Source: Agromyces mediolanus
GTDB taxonomy: Bacteria > Actinomycetota > Actinomycetes > Actinomycetales > Microbacteriaceae
Assembly (NCBI RefSeq): GCF_023715325.1
Contig: NZ_JAMBNX010000003.1
Span: 248,001 to 312,000, forward strand
Length of the DNA stretch: 64,000 nucleotides
Direction of reading: 5' to 3'
In this document: piece by piece, positions 57,162-64,000 of the stretch
Layout of the letters: each line of letters opens with the position of its first letter
How positions within the stretch are numbered: the stretch's first letter is position 1
Program-made: the position numbers and the translations under genes
Notes under the pieces: model-generated
Databases searched by the model: none
What the model saw: the letters and a program-made list of their open reading frames with translations, nothing else
Told to the model about the DNA's origin: nothing

Positions 57162-59741
57162 TCAGCCCTCGGCGAGCGCGACGAGCCCGAGCTCCGCCGA
57201 TCCGGCGAGCAGCGGATTCGACGGCACAACGCGCACGGTGTAGCCGAAGGAGCCGGCGCGATCGAGCGTGACGGTGCCGCCGTACTCCCCGTCGGAGAGG
57301 CGGGCGAGGCGGGTCGTGCGCGGCTCGTCGAGGGAGTCGTCGGCGCGGCTGCGCCCGGAGACGAGTTCGACCGCCACATCGGCGTCGTCGAGGCCGCCGA
57401 GCGCGACTTCGGCGCGGACGTGCAGCTCGTCGCCGACCGCGGGCTGGTCGAGCCCGCCTGACTCGACGTGCACCACGCGGACCTGCGGCCAGGCGGCGCG
57501 GACGCGGGCGCTCCAGGCGGCGAGTTCCCGGGCACCGCGTGCCCCGTCGGCGACGAGCGCCCGACGCCGTTCGGCTGCGGGCCGGTACAGCCGTTCGACG
57601 TACTCGCGCACCATGCGGTCGGCGCCGAGCTCGGGCACGAGCCGGGCGAGCGTCGCACGCAGCATCCGGAGCCACTCCCCGGGGACGCCGTCGGCGTCGC
57701 GTTCGAAGAACCCCGCCGGCGCCGCGGCATCGGGGCGGTCGTAGAAGGCGGGCACGATCCGGTGTTCGAGCAGCTCGTAGAGCGACCCGGCTTCGCGCTC
57801 GTCGCGCTCGCCCTCGTCTCCCGCGGAATCGGCGGACGGGATGACCCAGCCGAAGTCGTCCGCGGCGTACTCCGCCCACCACCCGTCGAGGATGGAGAGG
57901 TTCAGCGCCGCGTTCATCGCCGCCTTCATCCCCGAGGTGCCGCAGGCCTCGAGCGGGCGGAGCGGCGTGTTGAGCCAGACGTCGCAGCCCGGGTACAGCA
58001 GCTCGGCCATGCCGATGTCGTAGTCGGGGAGGAAGACGATGCGCTCGCGGAGCTCGGCCCGGGCGGCGAACTGCACGAGGCGCTGGATGAGGCGCTTCCC
58101 CTCGTCGTCGGCCGGGTGGGCTTTGCCCGCGATGACGAACTGCACGGGGCGCACCGGGTCCGTGAGGATCGCGGCGAAGCGCTCCGGGTCCTGCAGCATG
58201 AGCGTCAGCCGCTTGTAGGTCGGCACTCGGCGGGCGAAGCCCACGGTCAGCACATCCGGGTCGAGGGCCCGGCTCATCCACTCCGGCGCCTGTCCGCCCG
58301 GGTGCTGATCCTCCCAGCCGGCCACGAGGCGACGACGAGCCTCGTCTACGAGTCGGGCACGCATCTCTCGCTTCACCGCCCAGAGCTCGGCGTCCCCGAG
58401 GGCGGGGTTCTGCCAGTCGGCGTGCTCACTGTCGTCGGTGCCGAGGGTGCGCTCCGCGAGCGCGACCAGGGCCGAGTCGGTCCAGCTCGGCGCATGCACG
58501 CCGTTCGTGACGGAGGTGATCGGCACCTCCTCCGGGTCGAAGCCCGGCCAGAGCGCGGCGAACATCCGACGGCTGACGCGACCGTGGAGTTCGGAGACGC
58601 CGTTCGCGTGCTGGGCGAGCCGCAACCCCATCACGGCCATGTTGAAGGCGCTCGTCGCCGGGTCCGCGCCCGGCTCGACCCCGAGGGCGAGGGCCTCCGC
58701 CGGGGCGACGCCGGGCAGCAGCTCCGCGGTGACGTACCGCTCCACCAGCGCACGGTCGAAGCGGTCGATCCCGGCGGGCACCGGGGTGTGCGTCGTGAAC
58801 ACGGTGCCGCCACGGACGAGCTGCAGCGCCTCCGGGAACGTGAGCCCCTCGCCGATGGCCGCTGAGATCCGCTCGAGGCCGAGGAAGCCCGCGTGGCCCT
58901 CGTTCATGTGGAACACCTCGGGCTCAGGCGCGCCGCTCAGCTCGACCCAGGCGCGGAGCGCGCGCACGCCGCCGATGCCGAGCAGCAGCTCCTGGAGCAG
59001 GCGGTGCTCGCTGCCGCCGCCGTAGAGCCGATCCGTGACGCCGCGCAGCTCGTCGCCGTTCGCGGGCACGTCGGTGTCGAGGAGGAGCAGGGTGACCCGG
59101 CCGACCGCCGCGCGCCAGACCCTCGCCGCGAGGGTGCCGCCGTCGGGCAGCGCGAGCGAGACCTGCACGGCGCTGCCGTCCGGCCTGCGCAGGACGGAGA
59201 GCGGCAGACCGTCCGGGTCGAGCGCCGGGTAGCGTTCCTCCTGCCAGCCGTCCGGGGAGAGCGACTGCGAGAAGTAGCCCGTGCGGTAGAAGAGCCCCAC
59301 CGCGACGAGCGGGACCCCGAGGTCGGAGGCGGCCTTCAGATGGTCGCCGGCGAGGATGCCGAGCCCGCCGGAGTACTGCGGCAGGGCGGCGGCGATCCCG
59401 TACTCGGGCGAGAAGTAGGCGACGAGCTCGGGGCGTTCTCCCTCGATCCGCTGGTACCAACGCGGCTCCGCGAGGTAGGCGTCGAGCGCCGCGCGCTCGC
59501 GCTCGGCCCGGGCGACGAACTCCTCGTCCTCGGCGAGCTGCTCGAGACGCGCCGGTTCCACCTCGCCGAGGAAGGTCACCGGATCGTGCTCCGATCGCGA
59601 CCACGCCTCCGGGTCGATGTGCTCGAACAGGCGCCGGGTCGGCTCGTGCCACGCCCAGCGGAGGTTCGCCGCGAGACTCTCGAGCGCGGCGAGCCGCTCG
59701 GGGACGACGGCACGGACGGTGAACTTCCGGATCGACTTCAC
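57162..59741 (-). CDS. glgP: alpha-glucan (glycogen) phosphorylase
   Basis: Phosphorolyses alpha-1,4-glucan to glucose 1-phosphate using PLP. The 859 residues belong to the bacterial/archaeal alpha-glucan phosphorylase class with an N-terminal extension (LAANLRWAWHEPTRRLF). YFSPEYGIAAALPQYSGGLG and the PLP Lys K606 in EACGTSGMKAAMNAALN are conserved. A TAGTCT box 6 bases before the GTG predicts a leaderless mRNA. Diverges from glgE. Confidence 0.95.
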   Translation of the reverse strand: MKSIRKFTVRAVVPERLAALESLAANLRWAWHEPTRRLFEHIDPEAWSRSEHDPVTFLGEVEPARLEQLAEDEEFVARAERERAALDAYLAEPRWYQRIEGERPELVAYFSPEYGIAAALPQYSGGLGILAGDHLKAASDLGVPLVAVGLFYRTGYFSQSLSPDGWQEERYPALDPDGLPLSVLRRPDGSAVQVSLALPDGGTLAARVWRAAVGRVTLLLLDTDVPANGDELRGVTDRLYGGGSEHRLLQELLLGIGGVRALRAWVELSGAPEPEVFHMNEGHAGFLGLERISAAIGEGLTFPEALQLVRGGTVFTTHTPVPAGIDRFDRALVERYVTAELLPGVAPAEALALGVEPGADPATSAFNMAVMGLRLAQHANGVSELHGRVSRRMFAALWPGFDPEEVPITSVTNGVHAPSWTDSALVALAERTLGTDDSEHADWQNPALGDAELWAVKREMRARLVDEARRRLVAGWEDQHPGGQAPEWMSRALDPDVLTVGFARRVPTYKRLTLMLQDPERFAAILTDPVRPVQFVIAGKAHPADDEGKRLIQRLVQFAARAELRERIVFLPDYDIGMAELLYPGCDVWLNTPLRPLEACGTSGMKAAMNAALNLSILDGWWAEYAADDFGWVIPSADSAGDEGERDEREAGSLYELLEHRIVPAFYDRPDAAAPAGFFERDADGVPGEWLRMLRATLARLVPELGADRMVREYVERLYRPAAERRRALVADGARGARELAAWSARVRAAWPQVRVVHVESGGLDQPAVGDELHVRAEVALGGLDDADVAVELVSGRSRADDSLDEPRTTRLARLSDGEYGGTVTLDRAGSFGYTVRVVPSNPLLAGSAELGLVALAEG

Positions 59742-59747
59742 CCCCTC

Positions 59748-59753
59748 AGACTA
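59748..59753 (-). promoter_or_regulatory. leaderless-type -10 box of glgP
   Basis: TAGTCT on the minus strand, 6 bases before the glgP GTG. Confidence 0.5.
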
Positions 59754-59825
59754 GGAGGCCCTCGTGTCCGGTGTGTGAACGCCGCATCACCGCCCGCGAC
59801 GGAGGACGCCGAAACCCGGCTGCGC

Positions 59826-59831
59826 TAACGT
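59826..59831 (+). promoter_or_regulatory. leaderless-type -10 box of glgE
   Basis: TAACGT, 7 bases before the glgE GTG. The GGAGG just before the GTG is too close to act as a normal ribosome site, which also favours leaderless initiation. Confidence 0.5.
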
Positions 59832-59838
59832 TCGGAGG

Positions 59839-61881
59839 GTGACGTTCCGCCTCGCAGCCGACCGCATCCCCGTGACCGGGCTCACCCCGGCCGTGCCAGA
59901 CCCGCGCTGGCACCCGAAGGCGTTCGAGGGCGAGGTGGTGCCGTTCGGGGCGACGGTCTTCCGCGAGGGGCACGATCTCGTCGGCGCCCTCCTGGTGCTC
60001 ACCGCGCCGAGCGGGCGGGTGCTGCGCGAACGGATGGCGACCGCGGGGCCGGGCACTGATCGCTGGGTCGCCGAGGCCCTCCTCGACGAGACGGGGCGCT
60101 GGCACTGGCACGTCACCGGCTTCGACGACGAGATCGGCACCTGGCGGCACGACGCCGCCGTGAAGATCGATGCCGGCGTCGACGTGGAGCTCATGTACGA
60201 GCTCGGTGCGCGGCTGCTGGAGCGCGCCGCCGCCGACGATGGGCGACCGGCCGGAGTGCGGCGGACGCTGACCGCCCTCGCCCGCCGGCTCCGCGACCCG
60301 GCGCTCGCGCCGGCGGAACGGCGCTCGCTCGTGGACGACCCGGTATTCGCGGAGTTCGAGCTGCGGCCGCTCAGCCGACTCGCGGGCGACTCCCCCGAGC
60401 GCGAGCTCCTCGTCGAGCGCCGGCGCGCCGGTGTCGGCAGCTGGTACGAGTTCTTCCCGCGCTCGGAGGGCGCGAAGCGGCGTGCCGACGGCAGCTGGAA
60501 ATCCGGCACCTTCCGCAGTGCGGTGCGGCGTCTCGACGCGATCGCGGCGATGGGCTTCGACGTCGTCTACCTCCCGCCCATCCATCCGATCGGCGTGACG
60601 AACCGGAAGGGGCGGAACAACACGCTCGATCCCGGTCCGCACGACCCCGGATCGCCCTGGGCGATCGGCGGGCCGCTCGCCGACGGCACCTCAGGGGGGC
60701 ACGACACGATCCACCCCGACCTCGGCACGCTCGCCGATTTCCGCCGCTTCGTGCGCGAGGCCTCGGCCCGCGGCATCGAGGTCGCCCTCGACCTCGCCCT
60801 GCAGGCCTCCCCCGACCATCCCTGGGTGACCGAGCACCCCGAGTGGTTCACCGTGCTCCCCGACGGCACCATCCGCTACGCCGAGAACCCGCCGAAGAAG
60901 TACCAGGACATCTACCCGGTGAACTTCGACGACGACCCGGAGGGTCTCTTCGCCGAGGTCCTTCGGATCGTGCGCCACTGGATCGCTCAGGGGGTCCGCA
61001 TCTTCCGCGTCGACAATCCGCACACCAAGCCCCTGGCGTTCTGGGAGCGGCTGATCGCCGCAGTGAACGCCGAGGACCCCGACGTGGTGTTCCTCGCGGA
61101 GGCGTTCACCCGGCCGGCGATGCTGCAGGCGCTCGCGATGGCCGGGTTCCAGCAGTCGTACACCTACTTCACCTGGCGCAACACGAAGGAGGAGCTCGAG
61201 GAGTTCCTCCTCGGACTCGCCCGTGACACGGCCGACTTCCTTCGCCCGAATCTCTTCGTGAACACGCCCGACATCCTCACCGAGTACCTGCAGTTCGGCG
61301 GCCCTGCGGCGTTCACGGTCCGCGCGACGATCGCGGCCACCGCGGCGCCCACCTGGGGGGTGTACTCCGGCTTCGAGCTGTTCGAGTCCGTCGCCCGTCC
61401 GGGAGCGGAGGAGGCGATCGACAACGAGAAGTACGAGTACAAGCCACGCGACTTCGCGCTCGCCGAGCAGGAGGGGCGCTCACTCGCGCTCTATCTCGGC
61501 ATCCTGAACCGGATCCGCGCCGAGCATCCCGCGCTCGGCCAGCTCCGCAACCTGCACGTGCACCGCAGCGACGACGACGCCGTCCTCGTGTTCTCCAAGC
61601 GGCTCGCCGCCGAGTACACCGGCACCGGTGCCGACGACACCCTCATCGTCGTCGCGAACGTCGACCCGCACTCCGTCCGGGAGACGACGGTGCATCTGGA
61701 CCTCGAAGCGCTGGCGCTGCCCCGGGGCGAGACGTTCGAGGTCGAGGATCTCGTCACGGGGCAGCGCTGGACGTGGGCGGCGGACGCGTACGTGCGGCTC
61801 GACGCGTTCACCCGGCCGGCGCACATCCTGCACGTCCGACCGAACGGCACCGACGCCCCGGAGGCGAACCACCATGATTGA
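59839..61881 (+). CDS. glgE: maltosyltransferase GlgE
   Basis: Transfers maltosyl units from maltose-1-phosphate onto alpha-glucan ends. The 680 residues carry GH13 catalytic residues D392 (FRVDNPHTKP), E421 (FLAEAFTRP) and D478 (NTPDILTEYL), the same spacing as Streptomyces GlgE. NHPE-like DHPWVTEHPEWF and YTYFTWRNTKEEL are diagnostic. The GTG at 59839 is supported by the -10 box, as the usual ribosome-site distance is not met. The stop overlaps glgB by 8 bases, so the two are co-translated. Confidence 0.96.
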   Translation: MTFRLAADRIPVTGLTPAVPDPRWHPKAFEGEVVPFGATVFREGHDLVGALLVLTAPSGRVLRERMATAGPGTDRWVAEALLDETGRWHWHVTGFDDEIGTWRHDAAVKIDAGVDVELMYELGARLLERAAADDGRPAGVRRTLTALARRLRDPALAPAERRSLVDDPVFAEFELRPLSRLAGDSPERELLVERRRAGVGSWYEFFPRSEGAKRRADGSWKSGTFRSAVRRLDAIAAMGFDVVYLPPIHPIGVTNRKGRNNTLDPGPHDPGSPWAIGGPLADGTSGGHDTIHPDLGTLADFRRFVREASARGIEVALDLALQASPDHPWVTEHPEWFTVLPDGTIRYAENPPKKYQDIYPVNFDDDPEGLFAEVLRIVRHWIAQGVRIFRVDNPHTKPLAFWERLIAAVNAEDPDVVFLAEAFTRPAMLQALAMAGFQQSYTYFTWRNTKEELEEFLLGLARDTADFLRPNLFVNTPDILTEYLQFGGPAAFTVRATIAATAAPTWGVYSGFELFESVARPGAEEAIDNEKYEYKPRDFALAEQEGRSLALYLGILNRIRAEHPALGQLRNLHVHRSDDDAVLVFSKRLAAEYTGTGADDTLIVVANVDPHSVRETTVHLDLEALALPRGETFEVEDLVTGQRWTWAADAYVRLDAFTRPAHILHVRPNGTDAPEANHHD

Positions 61882-64000
61882 CGCGGTCCCGCCCGAGCTC
61901 CTGGCCTCGGTCGCCGAGGGTCGCTCCCCCGACCCGCACGCGGTGCTCGGCCAGCACGGCGGCGAGGCACCCGGTGCGCCGCGCACGCTCATCCGTGCGC
62001 GCCGGCCGCTCGCCGACCGGGTGGACGCGCTGCTCGACGACGGTCGCACCGTCGCCCTCGAGCACCTCGCCGACGGGATCTGGTCGGGCGGCGACGACGG
62101 CGCCCCGACCGGATACCGGCTCCGCGCACGGTACGCGGACGGCACCGAGTGGACCGCCGACGACCCCTACCGGTTCGAACCCACCATCGGGGAGCTCGAC
62201 CTCCACCTCATCGGCGAAGGCCGGCACGAGGAGCTGTGGCAGGCCCTCGGAGCGCACGTGCGCAGCCACCGCGGCACCGGAGCCACCGTGACCGGGACGG
62301 CGTTCACGGTGTGGGCGCCGCGGGCGCGGGCGGTGCGCGTCGTCGGCGACTTCAACCGCTGGGACGGTCGCGGGCACGCGATGCGCAGCATGGGCGCGAG
62401 CGGAGTCTGGGAGCTGTTCGTGCCGGCCGTCGAGCCCGGCGCCCGGTACAAGTTCGAGCTGCTCACCGCAGCGGGCGCCTGGGTCATGAAGGCCGACCCG
62501 ATGGCCAGGCAGGCCGAGCAGGCGCCCGCGACGGCCTCCGTCGTCTCCTCGAGCGAGCACCGATGGGGCGACGCCGCCTGGCTCGCCGAGCGCGCGTCGA
62601 CCTCGGTGCACGAGCGCCCGATGAGCATCTACGAACTCCACCTCGGGTCCTGGCGCCCCGGTCGCGGGTATCGGGACGTCGCCGACGAGCTCATCGAGTA
62701 CCTCGACTGGCTCGGGTACACCCACGTCGAGTTCCTCCCGCTCGCGGAGCACCCGTTCGGCGGGTCGTGGGGGTACCAGGTCACCGGCTACTACGCCGCG
62801 ACGAGCCGGTTCGGGTCGCCGGACGACCTCAAGTACCTCGTCGACCGGCTCCATCAGGCCGGCATCGGGGTCATCATGGACTGGGTCCCCGGGCACTTCC
62901 CGAAGGACGAGTGGGCGCTCGCCCGCTTCGACGGCGAGCCCCTCTACGAGCACGCCGACCCGCGCCGCGGCGAGCAGCTCGACTGGGGCACCCTCGTCTT
63001 CGACTACGGCAACCCGAGGGTGCGCAACTTCCTGGTCGCGAACGCGCTGTTCTGGCTCGAGGAGTTCCACGTCGACGGGTTGCGGGTCGACGCGGTCGCC
63101 TCGATGCTCTACCTCGACTGCTCGCGCGCCGAGGGTGAGTGGCTGCCGAACGAGCACGGCGGGCGCGAGCATCTCGAGGCGATCGCGTTCCTGCAGGAGG
63201 CGACGGCGACCGCGTACAAGCGGAATGCCGGCATCGTGATGATCGCCGAGGAGTCGACGGCGTGGCCCGGCGTCACCGCCCCCACCTCGTCGGGCGGTCT
63301 CGGCTTCGGCTACAAGTGGAACATGGGCTGGATGCACGACACGCTCCAGTACGTCGCGCACGACCCGATGCACCGCGCGCACCACCACCACGAGCTCACG
63401 TTCTCGTTCCAGTACGCGTTCAGCGAGCACTACGTGCTGCCGATCAGCCACGACGAGGTCGTCCACGGCAAGGGCTCGCTCGTGCGCAAGATGCCCGGCG
63501 ACCACTGGCAGCAGCTCGCGAACACCCGCGCATATCTCGCGTTCATGTGGGCGCATCCCGGCAAGCAACTGCTGTTCATGGGGCAGGAGTTCGGTCAGCT
63601 GTCCGAGTGGAGCGAGGAGCGTGGCCTCGACTGGTGGATCCTCGACCAGCCCTCGCACCGTCAGCTGGCCGAGTTCGTGGCGCGGCTGAACCACGTCTAC
63701 CGCCGACTGCCGTCGCTCTGGCAGCTCGACGACGACGCGGCCGGCTTCGAGTGGGTCGACGGGGGCGCCGCGGCGGAGAACGTGGTCGCGTTCCTCCGAT
63801 ACGACCGGGCGCAAGTGCCCCTGCTCTGCGTCGTGAACTTCGCCGGCCGCCCGCACGAGGGGTTCCGGCTCGGCCTGCCGGCCGCCGGCCGGTGGGTGGA
63901 AGTCTTGAACTCAGACGCGCTCGAGTTCGGCGGCTCGGGGGTCGGCAACCTGGGCGCCGTGGACGCGGTCGACGCGCCCTGGGCCGGTCGACCGGCGTCG
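61874..64000 (+). CDS. glgB: 1,4-alpha-glucan branching enzyme GlgB (partial, 3' end missing)
   Basis: Makes alpha-1,6 branches. 709 codons are present with no stop before the right edge. The N-terminus has an N1 domain (HAVLGQHGG) and a CBM48 (TGTAFTVWAPRARAVRVV), then the GH13 barrel with D406 (GLRVDAVASMLY), E459 (MIAEESTAW) and D527 (ISHDEVVHGKG). The ATG at 61874 overlaps the GlgE stop by 8 bases, so the two are translationally coupled. Only the last few residues of the C-terminal domain should be missing. Confidence 0.96.
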   Translation, partial: MIDAVPPELLASVAEGRSPDPHAVLGQHGGEAPGAPRTLIRARRPLADRVDALLDDGRTVALEHLADGIWSGGDDGAPTGYRLRARYADGTEWTADDPYRFEPTIGELDLHLIGEGRHEELWQALGAHVRSHRGTGATVTGTAFTVWAPRARAVRVVGDFNRWDGRGHAMRSMGASGVWELFVPAVEPGARYKFELLTAAGAWVMKADPMARQAEQAPATASVVSSSEHRWGDAAWLAERASTSVHERPMSIYELHLGSWRPGRGYRDVADELIEYLDWLGYTHVEFLPLAEHPFGGSWGYQVTGYYAATSRFGSPDDLKYLVDRLHQAGIGVIMDWVPGHFPKDEWALARFDGEPLYEHADPRRGEQLDWGTLVFDYGNPRVRNFLVANALFWLEEFHVDGLRVDAVASMLYLDCSRAEGEWLPNEHGGREHLEAIAFLQEATATAYKRNAGIVMIAEESTAWPGVTAPTSSGGLGFGYKWNMGWMHDTLQYVAHDPMHRAHHHHELTFSFQYAFSEHYVLPISHDEVVHGKGSLVRKMPGDHWQQLANTRAYLAFMWAHPGKQLLFMGQEFGQLSEWSEERGLDWWILDQPSHRQLAEFVARLNHVYRRLPSLWQLDDDAAGFEWVDGGAAAENVVAFLRYDRAQVPLLCVVNFAGRPHEGFRLGLPAAGRWVEVLNSDALEFGGSGVGNLGAVDAVDAPWAGRPAS

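Overview
The window is a gene-dense, high-GC stretch of an actinobacterial chromosome. The closest fit is a Microbacteriaceae-type genome (Microbacterium/Agromyces/Leifsonia relatives). The signs are SepH and DUF4193, paired clpP1/clpP2, a long LigA with an insertion in its helix-hairpin-helix region, RpiB with Glu in place of the catalytic Cys, GatCAB, the GlgE pathway, and many genes whose start codon lies only 6-7 bases after a TANNNT -10 box (leaderless mRNAs). No prophage, IS element, CRISPR array or plasmid gene is visible, and base composition looks uniform by eye.

Layout. 1-6.8 kb: DUF4193 (partial), sepH, the proteolysis and folding block clpX / clpP1-clpP2 / tig, then tRNA-Pro and tRNA-Gly. 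6.9-11.2 kb: dps, then a multicopper oxidase-histidine kinase-response regulator operon. 11.3-26.4 kb: Nei-type glycosylase, rpiB, DUF2332 and two full-length pepN paralogues that flank an ABC transporter/two-component module, then mscS, truncated haemoglobin glbO and an FAD dehydrogenase. 26.4-34 kb: an unknown gene, tesB, a Rieske lipoprotein with a membrane partner, and the operon ssb-lipoprotein-ettA-thioesterase. 34-39.2 kb: nadE, a CPA2-type antiporter, tRNA-Arg, orn, tRNA-His, a zincin and a D-Ala-D-Ala carboxypeptidase-like protein that has lost its catalytic serine. 39.2-42.9 kb: a TPP-riboswitch-controlled ECF transporter operon of YkoEDC type with a coupled P-loop kinase. 43-54.5 kb: GerW-like, dinB, a Gly-rich protein, gatCAB, ligA, an APH-like kinase, mnmA and cysteine desulfurase. 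54.5-64 kb: glycogen/alpha-glucan genes glgX, ybaK, glgP, glgE and glgB (runs off the end).

Functional links. ClpX with ClpP1P2 forms the protease, and a ClgR-like box lies upstream of clpP1. The cysteine desulfurase supplies sulfur to MnmA for tRNA 2-thiolation. GatCAB completes Gln/Asn-tRNA. GlgE and GlgB build, and GlgP and GlgX degrade, alpha-glucan. The YkoEDC operon imports a thiamine precursor under TPP control.

Most genes are ordinary core genes. The observations most worth a second look are: the leaderless-promoter pattern at 17 starts; the catalytically dead DacA-like protein; the riboswitch with a visible ribosome-site-sequestering hairpin; the pepN pair around an ABC/two-component cassette; and three tandem repeats placed directly at stop codons.
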